Assembly (NCBI GenBank): GCA_029851415.1
Contig: CM056743.1
Coordinates: 125,456,305 to 125,520,304, forward strand
DNA from: Eretmocerus hayati
Lineage: Eukaryota; Arthropoda; Insecta; Hymenoptera; Aphelinidae
Reading direction: 5' to 3'
Length of the DNA: 64,000 nt
In this document: positions 48,240 through 60,795 of the stretch, in pieces
Position numbering within the stretch: position 1 is the first letter of the stretch
Layout of the letters: every line of letters begins with the position of its first letter
Notes under the pieces: model-generated
Told to the model about the DNA's origin: nothing
The model's input: the letters and a program-made list of their open reading frames with translations, nothing else
Database searches by the model: none
Translations under genes and position numbers: made by a program

Positions 48240-49394
48240 ATAAGAGACATCATCACTGGAGTGGGTCTCCTTCAACCGACGAGAGTTCTTCCGAAGAAGA
48301 ACTTCGTAAGAAGATAAAGCGGCTAAAGAAGAAAGTCAAGCGCAACAAAGACCGTCGAAGCAAAAAAGCGAAGCATTACCGTCGCCGACGAGACAGGTCC
48401 TCATCGCAATCCTCGTCCGACTCGTCGTCCGAGAACTCGTCTAACTCCGACACTCACAGTGAGTATATTCGATTGATTATTAGACCTGGACTCTTCCAGA
48501 ATGATCTAGACGACGATGATAGCGGCAACGCATCGAGCTCTGACTGATTGTCGTTGAGCATGCTGTTACCACGTGCACGTAGTATTTTTGGCCACGCGGC
48601 TTGCGCGGCCGTGAAAATTTTCAGGATTTTCGAACGATGTCAATCGCCGTTAGTATGGACACTTTCAGATCGAGCTCTAACTCGAGCTGTTCCAAATAGT
48701 GTCAAGAATTGGGATCTCTCTTAAGAGTGTGAGCGGTTGATGGCTGCATTTGAGGTTATGTTTGAATCAAGCCACCGAGCCCGCGTGAGAGATCCCCTGA
48801 TTGTGCGCACAGACCCTAACCTGTACGGCTCAAGCTCTAACTTGAGGTAACAATCAGCACACCAAATTTTTTCCAACATTCGGGCTCTAACCTGAATGTC
48901 TCGAGCTCTTACTCGAGCGTGGCGATTGTATCATGATTATTCCACCTCGTGGATGCAAGACTGACATTGTGATCTTTTTGAGAGATTCAGGGTTTATACT
49001 CTCGACTCCATACTGATTTTTTTGGTTTATATTGTCTGCTTAGGCTCTCAGCATGCAAACAGCAGTAGAGAGAGGTCTATTACTCCATTACCTTCTCCAA
49101 GAAGAGACAGGCCACATACTCCGCATGCACCCACCGAGAAGGGTGATGGTGATCGTCATTGACGAGATTCAACTCGATCAAGAATTGAACAACGCTCTCG
49201 GAAAACAATTCTACGAAGAGCGAGTTCTTGCCCCTGCAATGCACTCTGAGCTGGTTATTCGCTGGAAAGAAGTGGCCAGTCAGGGCCTCCCTGATACGGA
49301 TTAATTGGAGTTCATAAAAAAGTACTCGCTTCCTCAAAACTGTACTTTTAGCGATCCTCCGAAATTGAATCCGGAGATTTGGACAGCTCTCAAG
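48240..49394 (+). pseudogene. Gag-like retroelement fragment (DIRS/Ngaro-type?), split by an LTR
   Basis: The first piece (frame to the stop at 48545-48547) is Ser/Lys/Arg-rich: DESSSEEELRKKIKRLKKKV followed by RRRRDRSSSQSSSDSSSENS. The second piece (49053-49394) carries MHSELVIRWKEVASQGLPDT, an in-frame stop, then KKYSLPQNCTFSDPPKLNPE. Proteins with an acidic/RS-rich start and a later RW..l..GLp ... KYp.P.Nc.....PklNpEi block are, from memory, common gag-like proteins of tyrosine-recombinase retroelements in insects. The sequence is cut at 49394 by the LTR starting at 49395, so the LTR element is younger. Confidence 0.45.
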
Positions 49395-50131
49395 TGTTAC
49401 GGAGATTCGTAACGTGGGTTCTTTTATACTGCACCTGGGGAGTCCTGACTCGACAGGTAGGTAGGTGGAAATTCGGAAGAGTAATAAATACAAAGGGAAT
49501 CCCTAGAGCTGCGTTTATTAGTCCAAAAGTACAATTAAGAGAGAGAGACTTTACAAAATACTGGGGTTGATTCTACTTGAGTGGAGTCCGTCAAGGGCTG
49601 AGGTACTCGACTCGGAATGGCGTTAATGAGCGACGTGGTCAGATCGGTAGGTGAGTTCGTACTGAGAACTAGAAGCCCGGCGCGTGATTCTAAGGACAAA
49701 CGTACGTGACGGGAGATCGCGGTGTAATGCGGTTCTAAGAGCTCGAAACGTACTCGACGGAGTCTCGCGGTAACCTGCGAATCTAAGCTCCTTGCCAGAG
49801 CTTTTGGAGCTCTATTTATACTCTCTCAGACCCCGCGTTCCTCCTTCATTCGTGGCTAGGAGAAATGCAGGTGAGGCGCGGCAACGCTTTGTCCTTGCAC
49901 CCCTCGTCTAGACTCGCGGGCGCTACTCGCGGTTTCTCGAAGCTTCTCCTAGCTTCTCGAAGTCTCCGCTTCTCTGTATGCCTATACATCAAGATACATA
50001 GTATATCTATAGCTTACAATACAAGGTACATCTATATGTTAGAATACCAGCTATGCCTATATGGTATACGCATATACTCCCATATGCGGAGTATATATAG
50101 AGCTAGTTGGGAACCGACTAGGTTCCTGACA
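49395..50131 (-). repeat. 3' LTR of the minus-strand gag element (737 bp)
   Basis: It starts TGTTACGGAG and ends CCTGACA on the plus strand, giving TGT...ACA ends. Its first ~140 bp repeat at 63859-64000 with one difference seen (TTTATAC versus TTTCATAC). On the minus strand a TATAAATA box lies at about 49811-49820, so U3 is the right-hand part here. Just inside it on the minus strand are GGGGGAG and a short purine-rich run (50132-50160), in the position of a polypurine tract but not a clean one. Confidence 0.75.
49811..49822 (-). promoter_or_regulatory. LTR TATA box on the minus strand
   Basis: GAGTATAAATAGAG on the minus strand sits about 310 bp into the LTR from its 5' side, an expected place for the U3 core promoter. 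Transcription would run toward lower coordinates, matching the gag orientation for the corresponding 5' LTR. Confidence 0.5.
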
Positions 50132-50159
50132 CGTCCGTTCGCTGCATTCATTGCTCCCC

Positions 50160-52819
50160 CGAGCAATGTTACAAAGATTCGTTCGTAAAAAAAATTACAT
50201 TTTTTTCGTATACTTCCCTCATATTGAGTTGTATTCAAAATACCTTCGCGAATTCGACTTTCTTCTAAGGATTCTGAACTATTATTCGACAATACAGTGA
50301 AATCAAGAGTAGCATATCAGAGATTTCAGTTCCAATGATTTCTTACTTAGGTCTCGCCTCGATTTCGGAGATTCGCCTTGATTCTAAAAAGCGGTATTTA
50401 GAATATACAACCTCGGCTACAAGTTGTTCAAGAAATGGAGTCTGATGAGAATCTCATTGATACAATATTTTAATTCAGCCGATGAGAGGCATCATTTGAT
50501 TATTGTTGTGGAAGTTTAATGGAATCTTTGTGAATTCGATTACTAACATCCCACGGTCAGATTTTTGTTCAATGCAAGATTAAAAAAAATTGAGTAATTT
50601 GAAAGCTAAGATGCTACTCTCAGAACCAAGTTTGGTATGTCAGGATGGCTGATTTATCGACCGGTCTTAGGCCTACAAGAAGTTTTCCGGTGGACAGGGA
50701 GATTATTAAAGATATCTAATGATTCTACGCGCGATGCTCGTGTCGATGGATTCTATACAATTCAAAAGATTGAATGATTTTACGGGATGAGGATAACATG
50801 GAATGATCCAAGTGACATCAAGGTCTCATAGACTAATAGTTCGCTGAAAAAAATTGCAATGGAATGAATGTAAAGCTCAACTAGTTAAAATACAATATCC
50901 ATGATGAATTAATGAAAAGTTGAAGTATGCTCTGACTCGAATTTCCTACATAATTACATTCCAACTCTATAATACTATTAAATAAACCTAAGAATACAGA
51001 CTACCTAAGTCTCTCCCTCGCAAGATAGTTATAATAGATTCAAGATAACATTCATATTGTTGCGCAGTTCTGAGTACATCTCCATTCTGTCAGTATTTTT
51101 CCATTGTAGCGAGTTCCCGATCATATTGCAAATCAATAATTACTGTTTCCTCTTTCATTTATTGATGATCCTTCAAGTTGGAAAATTTCAATCATATTCT
51201 GTAGTATGTCACTGTTCGAATACCTCATGTATATGTATGTTCTCATCATGATCATAGCTTAATTATCCAGAGATTTCAATTCAATCCTCGTTATTCCATG
51301 CTCCTCCGATCCTCGCTTTCCAGAATTTGATCCATTATTCATTCTCTCATTCTATTGATAATCAATATTATCTCATTGGTTCAGTTGAATTGGTAAACAT
51401 TGCCAAAATTCTCTCTTTGCTCCTTGGAAATCGATCACAATTGAAATCCCATGGCTCCATCCATTCAGATTCATCAAAATCAGATCAAATTAGTATCAGC
51501 CTCCAGTGAAAGATTGAGAAAATTGAGCAATTTTATGTGTGATTGCAATTCATAAGTCCCAAGTTTCATCATTGTTGGTTGATTCCTGAAACAAATCTTC
51601 TGATGATTAGTTAAGGGATCCCCCCCCCCCCAGGCAACAGACTCTCGCTCCTAAAATGAAAAGTGCGAAAAAACTTCCTTGATATTGGAAGAAATTTGAT
51701 GGAATGATGCTGATTTTCATCTTCTCGTAATAAGTTGAATTGTTCATCATTGATAATTCTAACTTGAGCCTCGCTAACTACCGCTAACAGGGCATATAGG
51801 TATAGGCCATGAGACTCAATGTTCGCTTCATTCGCTATCCAGTGTACGCAAGAATTCATCACCCGTTACAAAGTAATATGTAGACCAGAGAGCAAATGAT
51901 GCGTCTCGAAGAATGATACTCTCTTCACTCTTTTCGATTCGAGTCACCTAAATTAAGATATTATCCATTTTCTGAAATGATTGCTGCTGAATTTAACCGA
52001 GAAATACGCCCCATGTTGAGATTCTAATTGCCCGTGATGGACCCATTGGAAAAATTGTTTTGATATCATTCGTCAATGTACTCTGTTGATTCCTCCACTA
52101 AGTGCAATCTCCATTCAGTGTTCTTCAGCCCAATAATCAGCTGAATACTCGTTGTATTCATTTCACTGCCTCTTGTGAAAATTCAGGTGCTTCCCCGTGT
52201 AACTATGAGTTGATAAGATGCGACTATATTCACAACCCGTTATCGCATCAAGTTGAGTGGTCACCGTATGACTCCAAGATTTGAAATATTGCCGCCCCTG
52301 TGGCTGTTCACAATAGAGGCGCACGAGGGCGCTCTCTGTTCCGATGTCTCTAGATCTAGAAATCACCAGCGCTGGTCATATTTTTACACGCATGTAAATG
52401 CAAGTAAAATGTCCAAGTATGAGGTGAGGACGCTTTACTAGTGTGCATTAAAGGGTCCTTTGCCATTATTTGATATTTTGTTGTTTCACTTTAAAAATTT
52501 CCTCAGACTAATTCACCACTGTGAACTTGTGTCAAATACTCTTTGTATATTCAATTTATTCGCAATTGTCTCATCTTATGTGCTTTGATGGATTCCTCAA
52601 CACATTTTCAATGTGTTTCCCCACAGTTGTCCTCAAAACTGGTTATTCGGTAATTCGCCATATGTCTTGTAAATTGTGTTACACCTAAAATCTGTCACAG
52701 TTGGACCTATCTATGGGTCCTCTTGGTGTATTTTATTTTAGCCTTCGTTTCAAGGTAAAGATCTCCACAAAGCCTCAATCCCTGATACAAAAATTTCTTG
52801 CCAAAATATTCAGATTTTT
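50160..52819. other. Unassigned AT-rich internal DNA
   Basis: No gene was supported. A 12-nt C run is at 51620-51631. Short frames such as 51611-51862 on the minus strand lack domains. Confidence 0.4.
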
Positions 52820-54231
52820 GAGTCTGGTGGCTGGGAACGAATAAGGAAAATGCTAGACTGCCTAGCTCCTTGAAACTTGATCCTATCACCCTCAAATTTT
52901 GTAATCCAATAGAGTATGTTCCAAGGCAATCCATTATGTACAGCCAAGGATCTCATTTCTTCTGAAAGGAATTCTATCTCCCAAGACCTAATCTGCACTT
53001 TCCGAAGACATCGGTGGTACTTGCAATTCCATATGTGGGTGTCCTGGCCTCAATTTTTTACTTAGAGAGTTGAAATGTTGTATGGTAGTATAGATCCCCA
53101 TAGAGAAAGATGTAGTATGATTAGTTTTGGGCTACTGCTGAATTTTTAAAAAACTTGTCTCTCAGACCTATTCTCACTTCCCTTTGGGAACGAGTAAGGA
53201 AAAATGCTAACCTGCCTAGCTCCTGGATTATTCATCCAACTATTCTCAACTTTGGTAATATGATGTAGTGTGTTTCAAGGCAACTTATTGTGTACAGACA
53301 AGCATCTGATTAGTTCTGAAAGAAATTCTGTCTCTCAAGATCTAAATTCCACTTTACGAGGAGATCGGTCCTAAATGCCATGCTATATATTGATGTCCTG
53401 GCTCCACTGTTCAACTTAGAGAGTTGAAATTTTATATTGTAGTATAGATTCCCCTAGAAAATGATGTAGTATGGTCACTTTTGAGCTAATGCTGATTTTT
53501 CCAAAATTTGTCTCTCAGACTCATTCTCACTTCCCTTTGGGAACGAGTAAGGAAAAATGCTAACCTGCCTAGCTCCTGGATGATTCATCCAACTATTCTC
53601 AACTTTGGTAATATGATGTAGTGTGTTTCAAGGCAACTTATTGTGTACAGACAAGTATCTGATTAGTTCTGAAAGAAATTCTGTCTCTCAAGATCTAAAT
53701 TCCACTTTACGCAGAGATCGGTGCTAAATGCCATGCTATATATTGATGTCCTGGCTCCACTGTTCAACATAGAGAGTTGAAATTTTGTATTGTAGTATAG
53801 ATTCCCCTAGAAAATGATGTAGTATGGTCACTTTTGAGCTAATGCTGATTTTTCCAAAATTTGTCTTTCAGACTCATTCTCACTTCCCTTTGGGAACGAG
53901 TAAGGAAAAATGCTAACCTGCCTAGCTCCTGGATCATTCATCCAACTATTCTCAACTTTGGTAATATGATGTAGTGTGTTTCAAGGCAACTTATTGTGTA
54001 CAGACAAGCATCTGATTAGTTCTGAAAGAAATTCTGTCTCTCAAGATCTAAATTCCACTTAACGCAGAGATCGGTGCTAAATGCCATGCTATGTATTGAT
54101 GTCCTGGCTCCACTGTTCAACTTAGAGAGTTGAAATTTTGTATTGTAGTATAGATTCCCCTAGAGAATGATGTAGTATGGTCACTTTTAAGCTAATGCTG
54201 ATTTTTCCAAAATTTGTCTCTGACTTTTTTT
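52820..54231. repeat. 353-bp satellite-like tandem array, four units
   Basis: The GGGAACGA anchor occurs at 52833, and the anchor CTCACTTCCCTTTGGG at 53173, 53526 and 53879; all steps equal 353 bp. The first unit is clearly diverged, the other three look about 97% alike by eye. Each unit contains TGCTAACCTGCCTAGCTCCT and GAGAGTTGAAATKTTGTATT blocks. The last unit ends in a T run near 54225. No protein is encoded. This may be a short satellite block or an internal amplification of the LTR element. Confidence 0.88.
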
Positions 54232-55528
54232 TTTGACCAAAATATATTTTCTGATAAAGTGATGTGTGGGTTGAGCTGTCATTTCAATCAAGTTTGAGAT
54301 TCGTGTACAGTAGCAACTAGTATGTTTGCAGAAGTGAATGTACTTTATATCAGAAGTGAAAACTATATGAACAAAGCTCTTGGGTGACTGCTTTTGGAGA
54401 AATCATTGTCAGAACTTAACTAAGGTCTCAACAAGGGAAGTATCCATTTAGTATAACTATTCCCAAAATTCCCTTAGCATTAGCCTCCTCAGAAGAACTG
54501 AAGAGCTCCTACCAAAAGCCCAATTTTACTACCCTAAACAGATCTGAATTGATTGATATAGAGCTTTCTAGAATTTTTCCTTCCTCCTATATCATCCGTG
54601 TATTATGCACACAATTTCACAAAAGCCCAGCGAGCGAGCGCATTCGCCCGTCGGTGTGTCGTTCTTCTATACATTTTGTGAGACCAGTTTTGCGCCTCCT
54701 ATGCTTTAACATGTAACTCATACCATTTCACAAAAGCCCAACTCGGTTGAGCGCTTCCGCTTGTCCGTGTGATCATTGTTAGAGCTGAGATGGCCGTGGT
54801 GTCCCTAGACTTTGAGAAACTCTCCATGCATAGGGAATAATTTTTATACCACTTATTTAGTCTTTAAACGGACTTCGTTCATAACTTTGACGTAATTTTA
54901 TTCTCCAACCTCCCTCCAAAAGTTGTTGTTTTTCAATTTTGACTACGATTGTCGTGTTATTTTTATTGAAACGCTCGCTTTATTGATGTGATTTAGGCTT
55001 ATATTTGTAATATCTCGATGTTGATTGCTCAAATTCGCTCAGGGAAACTCTGGCCGTGAGTTTCAATCGTAAGTCTCCCGGTTTCTACGCCGACTCATTT
55101 TGTTTCAGTCGTGTTAATTCATTTATTACGAAATAAAGCCAACTTATGCGAAGGATAATTCAAAAGCCCGCCTTGTTATTTCAATTCCAACGCCATTTGT
55201 GGTCATGCGCAAAGACTATGGCTGGGTGACGCCTACGCAGCTGCCCCGCGCGGCGCGCATTTGTGGTTTGCAGCGTGTTACTTGTTGCTTATAGCTGCCT
55301 TGATTGAGTGACATGACTATTTATCGTGTATATAAGTGCTCGGAATTTTGAATAATTCTGAAATCGGGTTCTTCACTCAACGTGACTTTCTATGATTTGT
55401 TGGAGGATGCGATTTGAGAGAGGCGTGAACTAAAAACTATTACACGGGACCATGCTCTTTGAGGAGGTTATGTTCCTTCTCATGATACCGTCTCGCAAAA
55501 GTGAGAGAGATGGAGAGAGTTGCGTCGT
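54232..55528. other. Non-coding stretch with one duplication and a promoter-like site
   Basis: ATTTCACAAAAGCCCA begins two related segments at 54614 and 54725 (111-bp step). At 55326-55335 GTGTATATAAG is followed about 45 bp later by CTTCACTCAAC, a possible TATA/initiator pair. The GC-rich GCCCCGCGCGGCGCGC lies at about 55242. Nothing further could be supported. Confidence 0.35.
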
Positions 55529-55532
55529 GAGC

Positions 55533-55804
55533 TAGTGCCTCTAGGTGGGGAAAGTCAGAATTCCGCAGTGATTGTCAGATTGATCGAGTGTTGCGCGCGC
55601 ATCGTCGAGCAATTGCCTGAGGCACGTCACGTTGCGCGAAGGTGGTAGAAACGGTTTGCCGCGCGGTTTAGTGCCTCTAGGTGGTGAAAGTCAGAATTGT
55701 GCGGTGATTCTCAGTTTCATCAAGTGTTGCGCGCGCATCGTCAAGCAATCGCCTGAGGCACGTCGCTTTGCGGGGAGGCCGCAGAAACGGATCGCTGCGC
55801 GGTT
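55533..55804 (+). repeat. 136-bp tandem duplication encoding a short repeated peptide
   Basis: Two copies begin TAGTGCCTCTAGGTGG (55533 and 55669). Both encode a similar peptide containing LVPLGGESQN and CCARIV; the first copy has a stop and the second runs to 55814. Upstream of the first copy the frame reads WRELRREL, which together loosely resembles the SAP-like motif seen near the start of some retroelement gag proteins. Weak evidence; the copies are not in the same frame (136 is not a multiple of three). Confidence 0.55.
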
Positions 55805-55814
55805 TCTGGACTGA

Positions 55815-57695
55815 GTGATGTGGATGTTGAAATCCAATCCGTATTTGTGATTCAGTGATTGATGGATCGCGTGTTTTTATAATACAATGGACTAACTCCA
55901 GTAATACGTGATTGATGAAAAGATGATGGTCATCTTCTACGCAAAATACGATTTTTCATCGAATATTTTGTGCAAAAGGAGCAATCTCAAACGTACCATT
56001 ATGCTTTTTTCGGCGATTCGAATATTGTGAATTATCATTATAGGTCATACAGTGTTCCTCTTGATGAGTGAGATGCAGTGACAGATCGTGCAATAAATTC
56101 CTCATTTGCTTGATTAACCTCCCTTTTTTGGAATTATTCTTGAGCCTTTGCCATCCAGCCCTTTTCGCGTTACGAAAAGTTGAAATACTGCTAATGCTTA
56201 ATTTGTCATAGAGCTTTTCGTTCAATAATTTTCCCTCATTTATGATGGAACTTTCTAAGTATATTTTTGATGCCACGAACCTGAGTTTAGATTGAGTCAT
56301 ATGATTCTTTTGCCTGCTTCTGCTCGAATCATTCTTATTATACGAGAATCAGAATTTGCAGAGTGTCTGTTGGGTTAGTTCGCATCCCGTAATAGCGACC
56401 ATTAATTGCTTCGTAAGTATATGAATAGACCCCTGGACTTTTCTCGTGGATCATCATATTAGCAGCCATTTTGACGAGCAAACTTCAGACTGAGTCCTCT
56501 GTTTCATTCAATTTATATCGTTGGAAACAATTACGAATGTATTCGTACGTCAAATTTATTCCAAGAGGTTTCAGTATTTTAGTTATCTTTCGAGCCAAAG
56601 ATCAATCCAGGCGAATCAAACCATATGAAATAATACCTTTTATTCTCCTCTGTTAGTTCCAAAATGAGTTTGGGAATAATCCATTATTTGTTTCAGAAAT
56701 CATTAGTATAAACGCGAGTAGCCATCTATAGATTTTATCTTCGTAGGATCTGTGATTTTGTAATGTATATGTAGATCACCGACAAATAGAAGAATTGATT
56801 AATCCTCAGTCGAGATAGAAAGTGGCGTCCGTTCGCCGCATTTAAAAAAAAATTCGAATATAGATTCCCTTATAGAAATCAACCTATTGACCACCCATGC
56901 GTCTGTTATTATTAATTAACAGTACTGAAAATTCCAACCATTTTGGATAATTTACTCAAAGTATGTTATATTTGGGAACCATGGAAGGACGTCGATGCTC
57001 ATTTGTCAGGGTCATGACGTGACGCACTACTGAATAATCTCGAATGCATTTCAAAATTATAAGACAAAATTATAAGATAAAATTATAATCATAATGAAAT
57101 TATTGTATCCATTAATCTTCAGTAGAATGGACGAGAGGAAATCCTGAGATCTAGTTCGACACAGATCTCTCCAAAATCGAGTAATCTATCTGATTCAAAC
57201 CGCCAAGGACTGGTAAGTTATAGTTTCGATCACCGAATGGATGGAGGTGAGATTATCAACTTGCCTCTTCATTATTGTTTGAGGCAAGAATGACCCGGAG
57301 TTTCCCACGAGCACTGAAACAAACTTGGCTAGTAATTGGTAGGTCAATCGAAATTCGTCTGCAACACCCAGCTAGATTTTTCACCTGCTTTGTGATGTAG
57401 CCACATCAAAGCTTCGCTCTCTATTTCTTCCCGTAACATATCATATTGACATAAATATTGGTATTCTACTCCGCGCGGCAACCAGAGGAATATATAGTGT
57501 GAATAATCCACTTCTCTTGAAGGTTGAGTTATTTGGAATATTTTGGAGTCAGATTAGTATATTGTTAGTTCTGTTTTACTGTCGATTTATCCCATCTTCA
57601 GCAGCTTCATTTTCCGCAATCACCCTTTGGGTCTGCGGTAAAATCACCTGGCGTTTTATATTTTCATTGTGGCGAGTTTCGCGACCAAGTCATAT
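55815..57695. other. Unassigned AT-rich DNA
   Basis: No gene could be supported. A 114-aa minus-strand frame at 55956-56300 (Lys/Asn/Arg-rich) has no family features. Confidence 0.4.
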
Positions 57696-57951
57696 CGAAA
57701 AACACTGGTTTGATCTTCATAAGCGAGATGATTCACCCAAGCAGATACTCCAGTCACACTCTTTTATGAGCACTGTTTTGGCCATCACCTGCACTAGTAT
57801 ATCCATGCTATATAGCATTCTATCGAGAAACACCGGTTTAATTTTCGTAAGCGAGATGATTCGCCCCAGCAGATACTCCAGTCACACTCTTTTATGAGTA
57901 CTGTTTTGGCCATCATCTGCACTAGTATATCCAAGCTATATAGCAATCTGT
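57696..57951. repeat. 128-bp tandem duplication
   Basis: Copies start CGAAAAACACTGGTTT (57696) and CGAGAAACACCGGTTT (57824) and share GCAGATACTCCAGTCACACT. About 10% difference by eye. It is non-coding. Confidence 0.85.
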
Positions 57952-59454
57952 GTATCGTGAAGATACAGCGAGTGACTCAAGTCACCACTTTTGAGTTCAA
58001 CTCGATACCTCAAGCATCTCAGTGAGCTGGCTCATTAACGACTTACAGAGCTGGGGAAATCGTCCGTAAAGCAGATTTTGTAGACTATTAGTACCTGAGG
58101 AATTTGCGAGAGGGACATGGACTATCCACCGATATATTTTCTGCTGCTTTATTGTATCATTTTGTTCGTATAAATTTTTTCCGAACTTTGACGTAACTAA
58201 TGCGTCCAAATTATCACTGGTTCCCACAAAAACCAGATGAGCTTGCTTCCCATTTTATTATTGATGGGTGAGGTAATCAATCGTTTGAATCCCACGTCCA
58301 TTCAATTACCGGTAAACTAATATCTCATAAGTCAATTTCACTCAATGAAACAAAATGTATTTATCCGAGGCAGGAATTGTGGATTTATGAACCTCCTTCC
58401 GTCCATACGAGTGACTCTTACAGGAGTTTTGGAGGAATATCGTGCTCTATTCAGTACCAAAATGAATCAGATTGCATCGAATTCATGGACTGTGTTATAT
58501 AAGAGGTTGTACGCATGAGTGTTCTCTTAGCCTCGATAACTTCTTTTCATTTAATCAACGAGTGACTGTGGCTTTCAAATATTTTGATGTCAGAAGCTGT
58601 TAATTAGTTTGTGATCTCGTATTGTAAGAGCATGAATAGTTCCGCGTAATCAATTCAATCAACAATGATCGATTACAATATACCCCGGGATAATCCGAAT
58701 AGCTCATTCGATTTATAAGATATATTTTTGTCCTCAATTTTTGTTTATAACTTCTATGAAAATTATCCTGGATATTGACGAATTATAAGCAACATAAATA
58801 ATTGTATGATTGCGTATTTCGTTAGAACCAAATGTCCTCTCAGAAGCGAAATTATCATATTACACCATCCGCTGTTGATAATCCTAATGGTTCCTCTTTC
58901 ATTATTGGTAAGATACATTTTCGATCTTGCATCCCGTCTGATGGGGTCAGTACTCGATCATAACGCTCTGGCAACCTTTTTGCATACCCTCGACCATATT
59001 GACCCCCACGCTCATTATTAGATAACACGTTTTGATTCAATTTACCACCCGCTATGTGTACGATATCAATTTAGAACAAGTGTGGGTCCGACCATGTGAA
59101 AGATGCGGTTCATTCCCTTAGCATCGTTATTTTCTCAATGATGTCTCCCAGAACTAATTTATAACACTATTTTCTCAGCATGATTTACTACTATTTCTAT
59201 AGCCCATCCAATATTGGTTTTTCGGTCACAAGCTCTGAACCCTAGTGGCTGAAAGCCGCAATAATCTCTTAAGCGTGTGAATCTCAACCATTTGAACTAT
59301 TAAAGAAAATCTGTGCCTCTGACCACAATACTTGCTGGTATAGCGGGTTAAAGTCCCTTGAAAAATCACAGAGTTTGTGTGTTCTGGCAACATTGCCCTG
59401 TTACAGTACGTTCTAGTACGTTCTAATCGCACAAACAATCTAACTGATGAGCGA
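57952..59454. other. Unassigned AT-rich DNA
   Basis: No gene, tRNA or repeat was supported. Confidence 0.4.
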
Positions 59455-59775
59455 GTGGGTTCTAACCTTCCTAATAATCTAATTCGAGAGTGAGTAGGTT
59501 CTAACCACGTCACTATGTTTCAGCAGTATCTAATCTTGCGAACAATTCAACTGGAGAGTGAGTGGGTTCTAACCACATTACTCTCTGTTCTAGTGGGTTT
59601 TAAACTACCGACCAATCTGAATTCTGAGTGCGTGGGTTCTAACCACATTGCTCTCTGTTCTAAAATGGGTTCTAACCACTTTAATAATCATTTAAAATAT
59701 GCGTGGATTCTCACCACATTGCTCTCTGTTTCATTGTGGGTTCTAACCACCTCGATAATTACCAAAATATGAGAG
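59455..59775. repeat. GGGTTCTAACCAC repeat cluster, ~35-bp half-units
   Basis: GTGGGTTCTAACC-type words occur near 59455, 59491, 59562, 59632, 59666, 59702 and 59736, mostly at 34-36-bp steps or double that. Alternating half-units carry CACATTGCTCTCTGTT. It lies just downstream of the gag end on the minus strand, where pol would be expected. Confidence 0.75.
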
Positions 59776-59952
59776 GATTTCAACACAGGACTGGAAAAAA
59801 AGCGAGCTGATTTTAGTCTATCCCTAATATCTCTATGGTTTCTATAGAGTAGTTCTCAAGCGTTCGAGAAATTTTTGAAATAAGGGAGATTCGGCCATGA
59901 AAAGTTCGTCAACTGACTTTCAACCATTGAACTAAGCGCTCTCTACATTCAT

Positions 59953-60464
59953 CTAATCGATGATCCTATCATTATGATGTTCATAGGACAAAACTGAATT
60001 TCCCTCCACGCGATTCCCACTGAGACTATCACTCCTTTCATTTTGATTGGAAAAATTTGTACCATCATCATTTAAGTTTTCATTGTTATTCTGACGTCTG
60101 GAATCTTTTGAATGTCTATGGTTGAGCAGAAAAGCTCGTGGTGGCTTTTTCATATTGTTTTCGCGATTATCCCTATAATGACTTAGATAAGGGCTCGTGT
60201 AGTTGTGCCGAAAATATCCGCGTCTCTTAGTGTCATTACTCTGATCAGTATCTGAATTATTTCTATAGGGGTTCGTATTTCTATCCTCATAATTGGTCAT
60301 TCGATTTCCGCCATTTTGGTGGTTGTCGTGATGTGGTGCATCAGCTCTAGAGTTGCCTCGCCTGGCTTTATATCTATTCCCTGGCCTATCAGAAGAAGAG
60401 TTGTAATGCGCTAGAATGTCCCGCCGCTTCCGTGCTACCTCTATCTGACGTTTTGAAATGAAAC
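59953..60464 (-). pseudogene. C-terminal part of gag beyond the MITE
   Basis: On the minus strand this open stretch continues the gag frame after the inserted MITE and ends at a stop near 59953. Composition is Asn/Arg/His/Ser-rich (NQNGGNRMTNYEDRNTNPYR segment type), expected for a nucleic-acid-binding tail. The join with the upstream part is in the same frame when the MITE and one copy of the 3-bp target duplication are subtracted. No pol-like domain follows. Confidence 0.65.
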
Positions 60465-60467
60465 CTA

Positions 60468-60795
60468 CCAGGAGAGTGTTTCAGATCCGGGTCACGGATT
60501 TGGCTGAAACTTTGGAAATAGTCTCCTTTCAGCACCAAAAGATGAAATCCAAAATTATAGACCCTAACGCTCAAGCGTTTCCGAGCTACAGCCAAGGACA
60601 TTAGCATTGCAGGTATACCTATATGTATGATTTTTAACACGGGCATATATGGGCAATGCTAATGTTCTTGGCTGCAGCTCAAAAACGCTTGAGCGTTAGG
60701 GTCTATAATTTTGGGTTTCATTTTTTGGTGCTGGAAGAAGACTATTCCCAGAGTTTTAGCTAAATCCGTGATCCGGATCTGGAACACCCTCCTGG
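60468..60795. mobile_element. Fold-back MITE, copy C, inserted in gag
   Basis: Terminal CCAGGAGRGTG inverted repeats, with CTA on both sides (60465-60467 and 60796-60798). Arms pair almost fully, through TAGACCCTAACGCTCAAGCG and complement. The apex has TTAGCATTGC, an AT-rich stretch with TTTTTAACACGGGC, and GCAATGCTAA, matching copies A and B at 1967-2321 and 2497-2846 although terminal sequences differ. Because the frame of gag closes after subtraction, the element landed in an intact gag and has not been trimmed since. Confidence 0.9.

Noticed and set aside
49395..50131. Solo LTR
   Set aside because: The gag and tRNA-Leu primer site next to a second direct copy at 63859 make it the 3' LTR of a larger element, although the missing pol leaves some doubt.
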